From Acanthaster planci (taxonomy: Eukaryota > Echinodermata > Asteroidea > Valvatida > Acanthasteridae): a DNA stretch of 64,000 nt. The DNA lies in the NCBI RefSeq assembly GCF_001949145.1, contig NW_019091478.1, forward strand, positions 674,408 to 738,407, in the 5' to 3' direction. Made by a program: the position numbers and the translations under genes. Every line of letters starts with the position of its first letter. Positions within the stretch are counted from its first letter, which is position 1. Below, piece after piece: positions 1-14,067 of this stretch. The notes beneath the pieces were generated by a model. That model was not told the DNA's origin and did not search any database. It worked only from the letters and a program-made list of their open reading frames with translations.

Positions 1-998
1 TGGTAATGGGTTGTTGAAATGTAATGAAGTGGCATTTCTGGGTCTGGTATGAAACCAGACAAAACTGAAGGTACAAAATAAAGAATTTGGCAATCAGAGA
101 AGAGTGGAAACAGTACTGAGTAAGGAAGACATCAAATGTGTTTTTTAATTGTGTGGATCTGAAAACACATTTCTACAGATACAGTTCAAAAACATTGTTA
201 AAATATTTCATTTCGGTTATTATGCAAGCAGTAAGGAGCACGTACATACATGTGTAAGTGAAGAGTTGCAGAAACAGCAAAATAAATTTTGCATTTAGAG
301 AAGTTCAACTGAAAAAGATGCTCAGCCCAGTCATTTCTGCACAAATGGGGACTGTCTATTGCCTTGTATCTTGAGACTTCTTGAAAGTTATAATTCAACA
401 GCAATATGAAATTGTTGAGCGACAAATTGATCATGTCCAATGGATTTGCAGAGTTGTAGGAATGACTTTTATCTGCATTTACATCTGAACTCTTCATCAG
501 GTGTTCAACTTATTACTCAACGAAGATCAGACTTTCCAGATTTTCCAGATTCTCCAGAAAAGCTGAAGTGGATTTTGTATGGGAAAATGCTCTGTGCAAG
601 GACCTGTTTGTTCCCATAGTCTGCGTCAATCGCTTTTCGAAAAGGGGGGGGGCATAACCTTGATCAGAATTAATGAGAATTAGGACAAAGCCCTAATGGC
701 ATGGGGTCAGAAATGGTGCCAGCTACAGAAAATTGGGGATTCCATTTCCAAATTTTGGATTTGTAGATGCTCTGTGGTGCAATCTGAGCCTTCTGACCTA
801 CCTGTACCTTTGTAACTCCCCCTGCTTTATAAAAATAGGGTCCAGAAAAAAAGTGCGTGTGGAGGAAGGATAAATGACATGATTTCCCCCATCCCCAAAC
901 TTAAAACAGTGGGGTACATGCCTCCTCCCCCGTATCCCAACAACTAAAGTCCATGTATATTCTGTATCCATTGAATCAAAGGAATAAAGACCTTCTAC
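1..998 (-). other. Part of intron 7 of the PDE11 gene
   Basis: The donor GTAGAA follows exon 7 at 998. I see no further coding exon on the minus strand. The frame running past the donor (LYSFDSMDTEY and on) has no resemblance to the family. A G-run lies at 643-652. Nothing else recognisable. Confidence 0.7.
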
Positions 999-1142
999 CT
1001 TTAAGTCCTCCACCTCCCGGGAGGTACTGCAGGCGTGGTAAGACAGGACCTCCAGTGCCACTTTTTGCCTGGCCATGGCCTTGGCTATCTCGTTGTACAT
1101 CAGTGTGTTGTTGATTCCCAGACCGCAGAATATGGTGAAGGC
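999..1142 (-). CDS. PDE11A: PDE11-type phosphodiesterase, coding exon 7 (end of GAF-B, linker to catalytic domain); gene continues left of window
   Basis: The exon encodes residues 542-589. AFTIFCGLGINNTLMYNEIA matches human AFVIFCGLGINNTIMYDQVK, and QKVALEVLSYHACSTSREVE matches QSVALDVLSYHATCSKAEVD. The acceptor is TTTGCACCAG|GCC and the donor AAG|GTAGAA, both phase 0; the exon is 48 codons. The catalytic domain, with its metal-binding HD motif (HNWRHAFN in the family), should begin in the next exons. I see no match to them on the minus strand in 1-998, so they lie outside the window. A SINE-like unit sits about 70 bases upstream of the acceptor. Confidence 0.95.
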
Positions 1143-1189
1143 CTGGTGCAAACAGGAGTGAACAGGGTAAACAAATCAGATTACATCTC

Positions 1190-1290
1190 GTCAATGTGAA
1201 TGAAGAAACATGGATGGGTGCGGCTAGGATTTGAGCTGGTGGCATCTGGAACATGATACGAGTGCTCTACCATCTGATGACAGGTGATGC
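1190..1290 (-). repeat. tRNA-derived SINE-like unit
   Basis: On the minus strand CATCAGATGGTAGAGC (about 1264-1279) resembles an A box, and AGCTCAAATCC (1227-1237) resembles a B box at tRNA-like spacing. It is followed by a CATGTTTCTTCATTC tail. It cannot fold into a proper functional tRNA, because no acceptor stem is visible. Confidence 0.5.
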
Positions 1291-4200
1291 ATCTGTCTAA
1301 AATGGGCATTGTGGCTAGTAATACGGCTATTCTATGTGACACGTAAAAGGCAAAAGCCAGGGGTGAGACTGAAGGAAAATGAGGAATCCACGAAATCATC
1401 GTAAGAGATTTAGAGGGCTGCACAGCAGTGAAGGGCCTATGGTATACATTGTACATTAATACAGGAATAAATATGTGCTTGGCTGGTCTTAAATGTGCGA
1501 CCAGCTCAGGAGAATGGATGCAACTCATCGGCGTTCAGTCTCATACGTTACATGTGGTTTAAGACCAGCCAAGCACATGTTCATTCTCATTTATAAACAC
1601 CTTTTTAGTCAGAGAATCAAAAGAAGTCAATACATATGTATGATGGATTTCTAGAATTGGATGTCTAGATGGATTGTTCTAGAATTTTACTTTCATTTCC
1701 CTGAAAACCCCTGTCCATTTTATTCAACATTCCTTGTGCAAATCGTCCAATTGGTCCATGCACATAGACTCTTGACCAATCAGAATCGATGAAACTGTCT
1801 TGTATCCAGGTGCCAGTGTGTGAGTTATGCAGCCTGCATTATCAAATGTTAATACACATTCAAGTTGCAGTTGTTGACTAGGAAAGACTGTCTGAGGTAT
1901 TTATGAATGTTTATGTGAAGGGCGTTCCTTAAAATTCCCATTCCTTGTGTTCTATATAAACTTTTATATAAAAACACCTTCAGTGATTGTTTGAAAATCC
2001 TGATATCTGGTACAATCCTGATAAAAATCACCCCTGAAGACCGTAGGCCACAGCCACAAGATACCTGGCCGATTGGGACATAACCACATCGGCACAGCTA
2101 GTGAATACTTTCGCTTTATTCGGTTTTCAAAAGAGTTCTGAAAACGGTCAGTCGGACGGACGCATGCAGATCAGAAAGTGAGCGCCAAATTAATTGTGCC
2201 TCAGCCGGAGCGGCAATCAATCTTCTTGCTGAGTCAGAAAGGTGTGAAATAAAACACGGAACGGCAGAGTAGGATTCCAGCTTTTTTTTATTGTCGGCTT
2301 CTTTTATTTTGAATAGAAGGAAGAACAGGGTATGCTCCATATGTACCGGTACATGTACGAGCCCCTTGGTACATGCTTATTATTTCTGCAAATTCATGTC
2401 CAATTTTATCACCACGGACTCATTTCCGCACTGATTCAAAGTACACGTTATCAGACAACACACAACCTTCTCGGTAGTCTGTATTTGTTAGTTGTTAGGG
2501 GGTTCCTAGGATATTGAGGTCATCACTACGTTGTGGAGGCAGTGGTAAGGGACCGAGGAGATTATGCCAGCATGTAAACGGATAAAAGGATCTCATAAGT
2601 AATGAACCACCAAGACTAGCCAGGAAATTCTCCCCTCTGCCCGAGAATGAATACCCAAACATCTAGCCTTGCACATTCAGAGATACCCTATCAATAAAGA
2701 CCTGAAAGACCAAAATTACATACATGTACGTACAGTACATGTACATGTATGTTTGCATCCCCCCCAATATTACTGAAGTGGTCGAACATCTTGGAAAATA
2801 AACACAGATACTGGAATGGTGAGATCGGCAATTTTACCTCCTCCAGAAATTGCCAGAAAATAGCTTGTTTTCATCTAACATACTTTTGCAAGTAACTGTC
2901 TCTGGCAACACACTTTAAATTGTTTGTCTCAACAAAAAGTGAGAAGTGGCCTGACGTTAACATCACCGGTAGATCACACTGTCAACAAACGCCATCTCGG
3001 ATGAAGTCTCTGAAGACTCCATCATCCCCATCTAAGCAGACGGCACGGCTGCATCCTACTGTTCCTAGGGGAGGCAAGAAACTTAGTCTGAGCCTCAATC
3101 TCATTACACAACTCCCCCAGCCCTGGAGGATGCGTCTATACCGGGTATTGATCCTTCTCCAAATAGCCGCTACCTGGACAACAGGTTGCTTCGGGATATT
3201 AAGGATAGTGGGAGGGGGGAGGTCGGAGGTACTTATATGATCAGGATCCATATCAACGCCGAGTCTCATCTTCCATACCTTGGTGGGTCAGCTTTCACTG
3301 TCCACTCGGCATCCAGGTCAAGTTATAAGATCATAAAGGACAAAAACATCGAAATCAATTTTTAAAAAAAAGAAAAGAAAGTTTGGAGACAGTTGGGTTT
3401 GTCAGCCCCCTCCCAAGTTTTAAGGCTTTACCTCCAAAATTTTGTTTTTTGGCCAACTCTGACTGTCGGGACCTCCACTCTCTTCTCTCAAATTACCTCA
3501 ACCCAGGAAAGACTTTTTAGAATGTAACATTTAAGACTCCTCAAAGTAAAACTACTGGCTGACCTACAGACTTGGTTTAATGTTTTCCAATTACCGGAGC
3601 TACCAAAGCATGGGAGGTAAACTTGAAGGAAAAACAAGAATTTTCAAATCCCTAAATAAGGAGACAAGTTATTAACCATGACAAGTTAATGCATTCCGTT
3701 CTGCTGCCTGGAGGTTCTCATTGCCCACTACATGTACACGATAGTCCGGTCATGACCTTCCTCGCGTTACACGTACTATTAATGGAACAGAGCAAACATG
3801 TTGTTAGTCATTTCACTTGTCACCCTCGGCTGAAAAGCCTGACACCTTCGGGCCAGTTATGAGGGTTAGCAGGTGTGAGCCGGAGGGGCCTACACGGGGA
3901 GACCGCTCTCCTCAAGCTGCCATGCAGGTGCTGCTTAAAGCCCGCGGAGGCCACCGGATAAAAATCGCGGTTGATACATGTACATGCTTAATGAGCCAAG
4001 AGGGGGAAAAAATAACTTGCACAATTCAGCGGGATCTACTGATGTCAAACACTTCTCTACGGATAGATTACCGTAAGTGAGCATGAAGCCTGTGTGAGCT
4101 GGGTTTGAAAGATGCCGGGAGAAACATTGCACACGATCAGGATTAACACATTATTTCATGTGCAAGCAGTGTACTAGATCATTCCACAGGTATCGATACA

Positions 4201-7200
4201 ATGTAAACCAGCCCCAGTATCGACTGCTATCCAATATGGAGAAATGATGCAAAGCTTCACAGTCATTTGCACTCTAAAGGCCAGTTCATACTTGGTGAGG
4301 AAGCAAACACAATTGCGAATTTGTGACATGAGATCAAATGTTCGCATTGCAAATATGCACAAGTTGAATGCATTTCAACTCCAACCAACTTGTGCTGCAA
4401 ATCTTTGGCGATGTCGTAGTTACGTTGATTTGCACATTGAAAAGCTCTTGTATGAACTGGCCTTAAGGGGGAGCAAATATTTGGGAGATTTTTCTTGAAT
4501 AAAAAATTGCTACAGCAAGCACTTTAAAACCAATTAATACTATCAACTGCAATGTTTTAAAACTGTACCAGTTTTGGGAGGAAATTACAACTCGTGTATA
4601 CAGAAAAATTTATCTACAATGTACAACTCATCTAACAACTAGGTCACACCACCGCAGAGGTCCACATCGGCATTCAAAATGATAAACAACGCAGGAAAAC
4701 AGCTCCAAAACTCATCTCTTGAATGGCAGTAAGCACAAGCATCACTTCAATGCACTGTACAGATTATGCTAGAAACAGGTCCAACATGCCTGAGGCACTG
4801 ACATACACATCCCCCCCTCCTTATCAAGTCAACCTGAATGCCGGCCACATTTATCAAAAACCCATTACCCAGCGAAGCCAATAATTAGTGAAACGCATCC
4901 AATCTCATGAATGCAGGCCCACGCCGCGGCAGCTTCTTAAAAAGGGGGGGGGTTGTCTCCTAGACAAATGGACGTGCACAACATGCAAAATCAAACGGGG
5001 GGGGGAGAGACTGCATCTGAGGTGGTTGGATTTACCCAAAAGAAATGGGGAATTCTCATGGGAAGTCACGGCCAGGACACAAGTACCATTTGGAAGTTTG
5101 CCTGCGTCTCAGCATCGACCATGTTTGCACAAGGGGGGAGGGGGAGGGCGATAAGGGGAACTATTTTTTTTTCCCAATCACATTCACGAATCGGACTCAT
5201 TAAAAAGCCGGAAATTTTAATCACTGTGCTGCAATGACATGTATTTCTGACTTGTGTAGAATGCTAATTGTCCTCGCCGATGCCAGTGCATGCTCTGAGA
5301 AAAGAAACAATAAAATCTCATGCGTGATTCAAACCAATTTACACAATTACTGGTATATGTACATGTTAATCTCCCTCCAAAATGTCCCAAATAATGAGGC
5401 GGAAGGCAAATATGGAACTAAGTTTAATTTAACTTAATTTGTAAATTATGCAAAATATCAAGCAAGATACCGGTACAAACACCAACTTGATTCCAAATGA
5501 GATACAATGTACCATACGTACTATTTGATAGGCATTCACCGTGTTCAGGGAGCAGGTTCTTTTGTTAGGGAAATCTGAACCGACTTGTGGGGACATTTCT
5601 GAGTCCCCACACTGTTTTTGGTCCTCAGAAAACATGAAAATGTCGAATGTATGTCCCAACTACTACGGAAGATCTGTTGCGTACATGTACACAAAAGTTG
5701 CTAGCAAACTTGACGTGCTCAGCAGCAACTAGCTGAAAACCAGTCAACAACAATACGCAATGCAGGGAATTTTGACCAGTACGTTTTTTGTGTGTGTTCA
5801 TGTGTTCTCCGAGCTTACAGATTTTAATCGCGCTGAGTTTTATGAAACGGGTGTCGGGCATCTCAGGAATAAAATGAACTTAAGGGCCAGTGGGTGCTGT
5901 GAACCACATCTTCTGAAAACAGGATCATCACGGTAGCTGACGTGCAGATGCCAACTTTGCATGCTAGTCCCCTGAACAGTCTTAAGCTGGATACCATTTC
6001 TGCCTGACGCATTATTCTCCGCCCCTCCCCCAACCCTTTTTTTGTTTACTGCAGTACGAGTACGATACCTTGGTCTGGAGATCCAAGAGTTAAGGCTTCA
6101 TTCATCGATATCACTTGAAAATGGGAGGGATATTGGAGTGGGGCCGCCTAAATGGCAACCTGGCATGAGTGTGAAGCGGACTTCTTTACAGCGATTGGGA
6201 GGGGGGGACGGGCGTCCTGACATTTCCCAGGGAATGTGAAGCAATGCAGTCATGCATATCTACAATTCAATCAGGAAAACGCAGGTTGGGGAAGAAGGCG
6301 GGGGGGGGGAGGGGAGTGCAGGAGACCCCTGTCAGCCAGAGGGCAACAACAAAATTGATGCTGGAAACAGGGTAAGTGGGAGTTGAGTAAAGTGAAAAAA
6401 ATGGCCACTGGACGTAAAGATGTACTGGAAAGAGGAAGGAAAGAACAGCAAACAATCTTGAGCCGCTGTAACAAAAGGGATGAAAAAAACCAACCGTACA
6501 TGATTAAGACCTGAAAGACCGTTACTAAACTTGTCTGTCTACTTTTACTTTGTGAAGCAAACAAACAAAAACGAGTTTTTTATTTGAAAACAAGACTCAC
6601 TTTAATGTCTCTGTAAAATAACAGCAATACCATCCGTGGCCACTATTTTGCCGATACAATCTAGCGAAATGCGTACATGCACGTACATGTAACAGTAGCT
6701 TGAGGAAGTTTTCTTGTAAGGAAAAAATAGCCGGTCAAATTGGTCAGGCTTATTTGGAAACAACTCCACTTGTGGTGCAAGACTTTAATGGTCAACCAAC
6801 TTAAAATACCCCCCCCAAAAAAAAGAAAGGAGATGCCTGGCCTTACATGCAAGTGGGTTGTGACACTTTTGCCATAACTTTTTGTGTGCAGAAATGTTCA
6901 CAAACGGTACTACATGTGTGGAGTCAATATGCACGTATGTGTACATGAATGTTTCTGAGGATTTGGTAAGAGCATCATGCTACTGCAGGAATACGTCTGT
7001 GTACACAAGTTATTTGTATTTCACAGAAAGAAAGGAAAATTACATGTAGGACACCAGTCAACAAACTGGAATTAATCAAGGAATGAAGGAAAACGCAAAG
7101 CCAGTTTCTATGTGTACAGTTGAGACATACATGTACACTTAATAAGATAACAATCTCAATATCGTGGCAAACTAAGAATTAAGAAAATAGCAGTGAATAC

Positions 7201-7478
7201 ATTGAGTAACTGCAGGTGCTTTGTTAGGTAAATTTTATCAATATATTGAACGAGTGACATTTGATTTACTGAAAACAGCTAGTCCCCTCGACACTGTGAT
7301 TTTACAAGTTGCCTGAAGAATTCACATCTCAAGACTCCTTTCAAGTCCCCACTGCAGCCAGTCAACTATTTGCCTGAGAGAGTATTGAAAAAAAAAACAC
7401 AGAAAAAAAGCACACAAAAACTAACACCTTTTCACCGCCACTCCAGCTGATTTTGTTGTCACATGTGCGTGGTATATA

Positions 7479-7520
7479 CTGGTACATGTACATGTACTGT
7501 ACATGTATGTACTAGTACAA
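7479..7520. repeat. TACATGTA palindromic simple-repeat cluster
   Basis: Overlapping GTACATGTAC and TACTGTACATG units. One of the clusters of the short palindromic repeat that fills the left 45 kb. Confidence 0.85.
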
Positions 7521-9226
7521 TATGCATCTATACCAGAGAAAAATTCTGGACAAACGGCTAAAACTACTGAATGAATTGCATCAGTGAATTTAAGGCCTTT
7601 TGATACTCGGTATGTTGTTAACTAGGAATTCGCTATGCTACAATGTATACTGTATGTATAAACTGTAGGGTAGAAAATAAGACTGGCATAATTGCTGATC
7701 CATTTATTTTGAAGTCACATTTTTTATGCTTACCTTTATTATTATTATTTTTCAAATTGTTACTTTTAGTCCTTGTGTGTCATTTAAATTTTTGTGGCCC
7801 ATTAAAAATCAACTTTCTTTCTTTGTTGCTGATGAAACAAAATTAAAAGCTAATCTTGGAAGAACATTCTCCTCTGAAATCTACACAAAAATCATACGAG
7901 TAGTAACCCAGACCAAAGGAAAGCAACACAGTGCTGACAGAATTACATGTACAGACAAACTTTGAACCTACTTTTTTTAACGATTAAACTCTAATTTGTG
8001 GAATTATAAGATGCAAGTAACAATGCTCTGATGACATCCCACAGTCTTACTGTGAAAGTCACTCGAGAATCTTTCTCCCGTTCCTGACTTCTGTGATTAA
8101 ATCGTCCAGATAAGTTTCCAGTGGCCTGGGTCGCTTTGCTTGAATATCAATCCAAAAAAAAAAAAGCCAAATCTGGTCCCTGGATGTGGGCGGGAGCTAA
8201 TCCATGATTCATCATGGTGAAAGGCAATACCACAGATCAGGTTCCAGACCTCAGTCCACATCCTGATTTTTGGGGATCCCTCTGCAAATGTACTTCGTAC
8301 AGATATTGAAGGATGCAGGCCAGTACTACCGAGAGACCAAGTTTCCTCAGGTGTCACCTTGTGTGTACCGGTATACGTGCAAGGTACACTAAATATCAAG
8401 TTCAGGGAAATAAGAACTGAAGTGCCCAACTTTATTGCCCTATTCAGTTCCAATTCTTCTAGAGTGTTTAAGTTAAGTTTTTCCCTTAAATTTCTATAAT
8501 CTACCACTAAATGTACCGCAGCACAAGACCTTCATTAAATATGACTCGGTGGGAACAGCAGCTCCACACATGAGCAAGGTCAAATTCATGTGAATTTGGG
8601 GACTTTGAAAGCTGTATTTGTTAGATTATTAATTTTGTGCTGACGGGGGATAGCACGGAACAGTCAGCCAGCAGATTTTTCCAGCAGAGTGTTGATAGAC
8701 ACACGATACATTGTAACCACTTCATAATGTACATGTACATCGCAGGCATTTCCTGTTCCCCCAAAACCTTTTTTCTTTTTCCTTTGGTTAAATTTTCCAG
8801 TGCCTGACAGAGCTAGTGAGATACAATGACACTCACTGAGAAGTTAGCAATATGCCCACATGTGTACACTGCCATCCTCAAACTACAAGCGGCTGTATAC
8901 TTAGTGGACGAGGGGAACCTAAAAGCCACCTCTATCAATTTACACCTCTGGGATGACAGTGAGGGGAAGGGAGTGCAAATAGAGGAAACCTTTAGTAACC
9001 ATGGCAACCAGTTTTTGCTCTTCTTCCTTCACGGCAGAGAGCAAATACGTGTACATGTACATCATACCAGACTGCACCGTGGCTGGGGGGGTTGTCTCGA
9101 GATAGCGGTTGACTTTGGATACTAACCGCAATCTTGTAATGGTATGATAATTACTGATTTGGTGAATGTGAACATGATCACTTCAGTGTCTGACAAATAA
9201 CCCTCAAGATGACTCCCATGGAATTT

Positions 9227-9402
9227 TTGTTATCTACCTTATACAAATTTTATTGTCTGCTGTGATGGGATCCATGGTGTTTTGTACACCCCAGGGGAGT
9301 AAATGGAATCCTCAGCTTGCCTTGGGAGTCCTAATCTGGCCCAAGGGTGCACAAAATTCATGAACCCTATCAAAGCAGGCAATTGTTTTGTTATATCACG
9401 GT
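9227..9402. mobile_element. Palindromic MITE-like element, family with copies at 15568 and 39481 (copy A)
   Basis: The left part (TTGTCTGCTGTGATGGGATC, TTTTGTACACCC) pairs with the right part read in reverse (TTGCCTGCTTTGATAGGGTT, TTTTGTGCACCC). The arms are about 75 bases with a short centre. It shares its TIR core (TTG.CTGCT.TGAT.GGG) with the copies at 15568-15640 and 39481-39637. No coding capacity. Confidence 0.7.
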
Positions 9403-12400
9403 AATAGCTTAGGAGTCCTAGGGAACATTAGTGAAATATATTTTATTGTTTATAGTAGAACACTGCATTTTACTAAAATTGTCAACAGAAGAAAGTTTTA
9501 TCTAGTAAATTCAACACTTCAGCAGGAAACTGCCATCATTTCATTTAAAATTGAACTCTCAGAGTAAGCTGGTTAATTCTGTCCCTGGTAATGTTGGTGT
9601 CTTCCTTTTTTGGTGCAGATTTCACAAACTATTTGTACAAAATAGGAATTTTTCTTCATGCTGATGCTGGCCTGCTCAAAAGTCACATTTCTGATCTTAT
9701 GTTTGGAACAGAGTTTCCAAAGAGAGAAACCTCTTCTTTGGAGGCAACCTGTTGTCATCTGGCCGCATTATTACAGTAAAATTAGAGCAACATTTGCACA
9801 GCTTAAATTAAAGGAGATGAACAGTGGCAAACGATGTGAAGGACAATGACCATCCTAGCAGAAATAATGCTTCACTGTCCCCTAACTGCACATCTCACAA
9901 GGACATTCATCAACTTATGTAGTACCAGTGTAGCTTCTACCTCATAACCGAGGTCACACTCGTAAAGCAGTAGAAAGTGACACTTTCAACAGTGGGAAAT
10001 CAAGGTACCGGTAATGTGCCAGTACTGTACCTGACTGACCAGTGAACACATGTGCTTGTGGCTTGTCATGTGATCGTGACTCTGGACCGAAGTGCATGTA
10101 TAGTACAGATGGGTACAGAGATGAAACATTGGCCAAATGGGTCAAATCAAATGGTGACAACTACTCCTACATGTGGTATTCCCCTGCCGGACGCCTGCAG
10201 CTCAAACAACTTTCTGGCCATGGATAGACTTTGTTTACGTTAAAGGTCAGCGCTAGGACTAAAGAAATGATCAAGCACAATGTCGCTCTGGCTGGAAACT
10301 TTCCCTCTGGCTTGCAACTGAACTTAGGACTATGCAGACCTACATGTACATGTGAGTACTTCCACTTTCCAGGTAATTTCATTTTAAGGACTGATTATTA
10401 CTCTTGAAGGAATTTAAAGGGAATGAAAAACAATAAAGAAATTCTTAGGGAATACCCTTAAATCTAGGAAAATTCTGAGGAAATTATCAAAATCCACACA
10501 AATTTGACAATAATCTCCAAATCTAGTAGCAAATTTCTCTCGACAATAATTCTCAATGATTAGTTGCTTTTATTGGATACTCTACGTATGAGAACTCTCA
10601 AGGTTTCACTTCACAATCACTTGAAACCAGACTAGTGGAATAAAACCTGCTGTGCATGTGCTGTGCACACAAATTTATTTGCCGTTCTGAGCAGTGCTGT
10701 ACGGAGAATATTGAAACGAGGAGCCACTGGCCAGGTGTACACACATTTGCAAAATACACAAGTTACCGCACATGCACAAAATCTGACAAAACACACAGAA
10801 ATATTATTCTGTCAATTATCTGCAGGACAGACAGGCTCTGGATTTTGTGCTTGTGGAATAAATCAAATATGGCAACCAATTATACGGAAAAAAAAGCTGA
10901 AAGGAGAGACAAGGCATGTTTGTTCTCTTATGTTTGAGTATTTTGTACCTGGGACCGGACCAGACCAAGGGAAGCTTTGGTGTCAAGCTTCAAATACGGT
11001 ACATCTGGGGCTGAAACAAGTTTACTGTACTGGAATTTTGGAGTGCATGGACATTATGAATACGTGAAACTTCTCAGCTCCCCATACATGCTCTATACAG
11101 TGTGCAACCACAAACCAGTCGACTCGGGTACCTATCAGTAGTACCTGTGCGTGCTAGAATGTACATGTACCTACACGTAAGCTACATGTACACTGTAGTT
11201 AACGTGGGCTTATGCTGTGTACATGTACATACTAAGATGGAGAAAGAACCACGGGATCACAGAGACACAACGCTTGGTGCGCGTACATTAAGAAAACTGG
11301 GCAGCGATCGTTCGAGAAATATGACTGACAAGCGACTAACGGGCACAAATCATGGTCGCCATTGGCGACAAGAATTAAACATCTGGATGCACATAATAAT
11401 TTTTTAGGCACAAATGCGACTGTTTTGGTCGCACCGTACAGCACTGGTTCTGAGTTTACTCTCCACATGCCACATGTACAGTGTACTCCTATGTACATGT
11501 ACATTCTTCAGAAGAGACAGGATAATGCAATGACCTCTGTCTATCCTCTAAATGAATATAGAAGCATATTAGGCCTTTGGTATTTGATACTTTTGTGATA
11601 AGAAAATGGCGGAGGGTATTTGGTTAAAAAAAAGTTTCATTTTGAATGTGGAATAACTGGTGAAGAGAAATACATGTACGCACACACTGTATGCTTGTCA
11701 TAACATTCACTGATGAGGATGAAATGAAAAGCATTTCAAACAGACAGGTCCAGAAATCTAAGTTTTGATTTTTGGACCTGACGAGGAACAAAATGAAATT
11801 ATTCAAAACTAGAAGTGCAAATCCAAGGTACATGTACCGGTGATGGCACCACCTGTTCAGATTCACGCGCCCTTTTCTCAAAAAAAATTCTCTTTGTTCA
11901 TGAATAACCAACAATTAAATCTCTTTAACTGCAGGACTACAATTTCCACTTTCGTGGAGAACTGCCGATGTGTTGAATTTAACCCCTCTCCTCCCTTTTT
12001 TGACAAATCCTAAAATTCCCAGCTACTGTGTACCCTCAGGTCTCCCTTCCCCCTTTGTGCCTCATCAGCAGGCCCTGTCTCCCTTGTGATTCCTCTAACA
12101 CATACATGTACCTCATCCACCGCCCCAGCTGTCAGCCTCAACGTCCCCCCCGTTCCCCCCCCCCGTCCAACGGAGTACTTTTATCTACAATATGCAGATA
12201 ATTCAATCAGACCACATTCCCTGATTTCTCCCTCTATGCTCACTCAGCGAGCGAGCAGGGCGCAGGGGAAGACGTGACATGACAATACTGCCGGTATTGC
12301 AGTTTCGTCAACTTTGTATAAATTATGCAATATATGTGAGCTTCGAAGCATCGACAAGAGAAAAGGAGATGCGATGTCGGGCCGGCTGAATTCTGCAGGG

Positions 12401-13999
12401 GTGTGAGTGGCCACTTAAAATTAAAGCTGAAAACAGCTGGCAAAACGATGAATTATGTAAAAAGTCTCCATACGTTTGTACACAACAGGTGCACAAAAAA
12501 GCTGAAATTCAGGGTCAACATCTACAGTAAACAAAAAAGCTGACTTTTCACACCTCTGATTCCGATCTGATTTCTTCCATGCCATTTGTCATACAGACAA
12601 CATTACCCTGTCTGACATGTATGTGTATCCGATAAAAATTAGAAAATTTGACTGAGCTGCAAAAATCCTTTGACAAAGGTTTTTTCAATTTTTCGTAATG
12701 GCATAGGTTGAAGCTAAGATTAACAGCTGTTGTGAGGAAAGGTCACATGGCTGCCCTAGTTGAAGCACCAGAGTACACCAGTATCATAGGCCTTATAATG
12801 CAAGTTGACTAATGAGCGGGCAGATTTTGTGTGCACTGAACCACATGCCTAATGGCATGATTCATTATGACAGGAAATCCCTCTATGCACCTGTAATGTG
12901 ATATAAGAGTTTTGCCGTCCTTGAACAAAATAGTGGGATGATCCATTTCAACCTCCAGATATTAAAAAGGGCATGCAGTACTGTATATGCCACGCATGTA
13001 AGGACGGTGCTGCGCAAAACATTTAGGCCTTCCAGGTACTATTCACGTGAAATACAAGTCAAGACTGCTCAGCACTGGAAGTGAAATGCGACTCCAAATG
13101 CCACGAGAAGATCTCGAAGCAAGCAAAACAACTCCTCTGGAAAAAAAAAAAATCTGAATTGACCTGTTGAAAATTTTGAATGAGTACCAGTATGTCCTGG
13201 ACTTGACACATTTGCAAGGTGTGAACTCAACGGGCCCTATTGTACAGGCTGCGGTTTGTCTCTTCAGAGCACGGAGGAGGGAGACGAGGTAATGTCACAA
13301 GCATACACTCACAAAAACTGCGCTAAACATATTGACCTAAAGAGTTTCAAATGGCCTTTCCCGTATTCTTTAAATGACAGCAATGGCCCCTTACATGTAT
13401 CGGTACGGTGTACATATCATACCATACTCTACTTTCAAAAGTAGTTTGTGGCTGGGCCCATTACACAGTACATGAGAATCATTGAGCAATCCTATCAAGA
13501 GACTACAAAATGTCTCCCCTGACATGGATAAACATTGGCTGTTTTTACCCTTTGGGAGGCACTGATAACAGGTGGGATGAAGGTGCTACACAGTACATGT
13601 ACATCAGGCCATGTGGGTCTACATGCACACATGGGCCTACACAAATTCAGAATTTGACAGAAGAAATCAAGGGCATGTATACAGCCCCCCATCTTTGTAC
13701 GAACAGGCCAGGGGGCTATACCCTAAGCTTCTCGCATGCCATTCACTGTCATATGAATGCTGAAGTTCTGTGTCAGAGTTGCAGCTGGGGCAATACAAAC
13801 ACTGATGCCCGATACTGGAGGTTGATAGGTCCCCCCCCCACCTTCCACTTCAGCATCCCACTTAGAAATCGATTCTATGCTCTCCCCAGCCACGCCCGTA
13901 TATTGACGCTCAGTCACGCACACCGATGGTATGACCACACATGTACACTTTAACTGAGCTCCCTACACATGCACAATCACGGTCACATTTTGACCTTAC

Positions 14000-14067
14000 C
14001 TCAAACAACTGTTCGTCATTTTCGTCGAAAGGGAAGCCATCTGTCCGGTTCAGAATCTGTGCCACAC
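14000..14067 (-). CDS. PDE11A: PDE11-type phosphodiesterase, coding exon 6 (GAF-B signature)
   Basis: This 68-base exon completes codon 519 (G) and encodes residues 520-541: VAQILNRTDGFPFDENDEQL, then FE. It matches human PDE11A VAQVLNRLDGKPFDDADQRLFE. The GAF NKXnFX3DE motif appears as N525-R526, F532, D536-E537; the Arg in place of Lys is also present in mammalian PDE11A GAF-B. The acceptor is CCTCTCCAG|GTG, phase 1, matching the exon 5 donor. The donor is GAG|GTAAGG, phase 0, so FE joins AFTIFCGLG of exon 7 as in the family. Confidence 0.95.

Larger units (their letters stand above)
1143..13999 (-). other. Intron 6 of the PDE11 gene (12.9 kb)
   Basis: The intron runs from GTAAGG at 13999 to CACCAG at 1143. 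It contains a tRNA-derived SINE-like unit near 1190-1290, many TACATGTA/TACCGGTA short repeats, several G or C homopolymer runs, and one palindromic MITE-like element at 9227-9402. ORFs here, the longest 136 codons at 8097-8507, show no family I recognise. I see no additional exon. Confidence 0.85.

Noticed and set aside
1-998. Search for the PDE catalytic-domain exon (HNWRHAFN region)
   Set aside because: Not found in any minus-strand frame; it must lie beyond the left edge.
8097-8507. 136-codon ORF on the minus strand in intron 6
   Set aside because: No recognisable domain; contains a poly-F run from an A-tract; probably chance.
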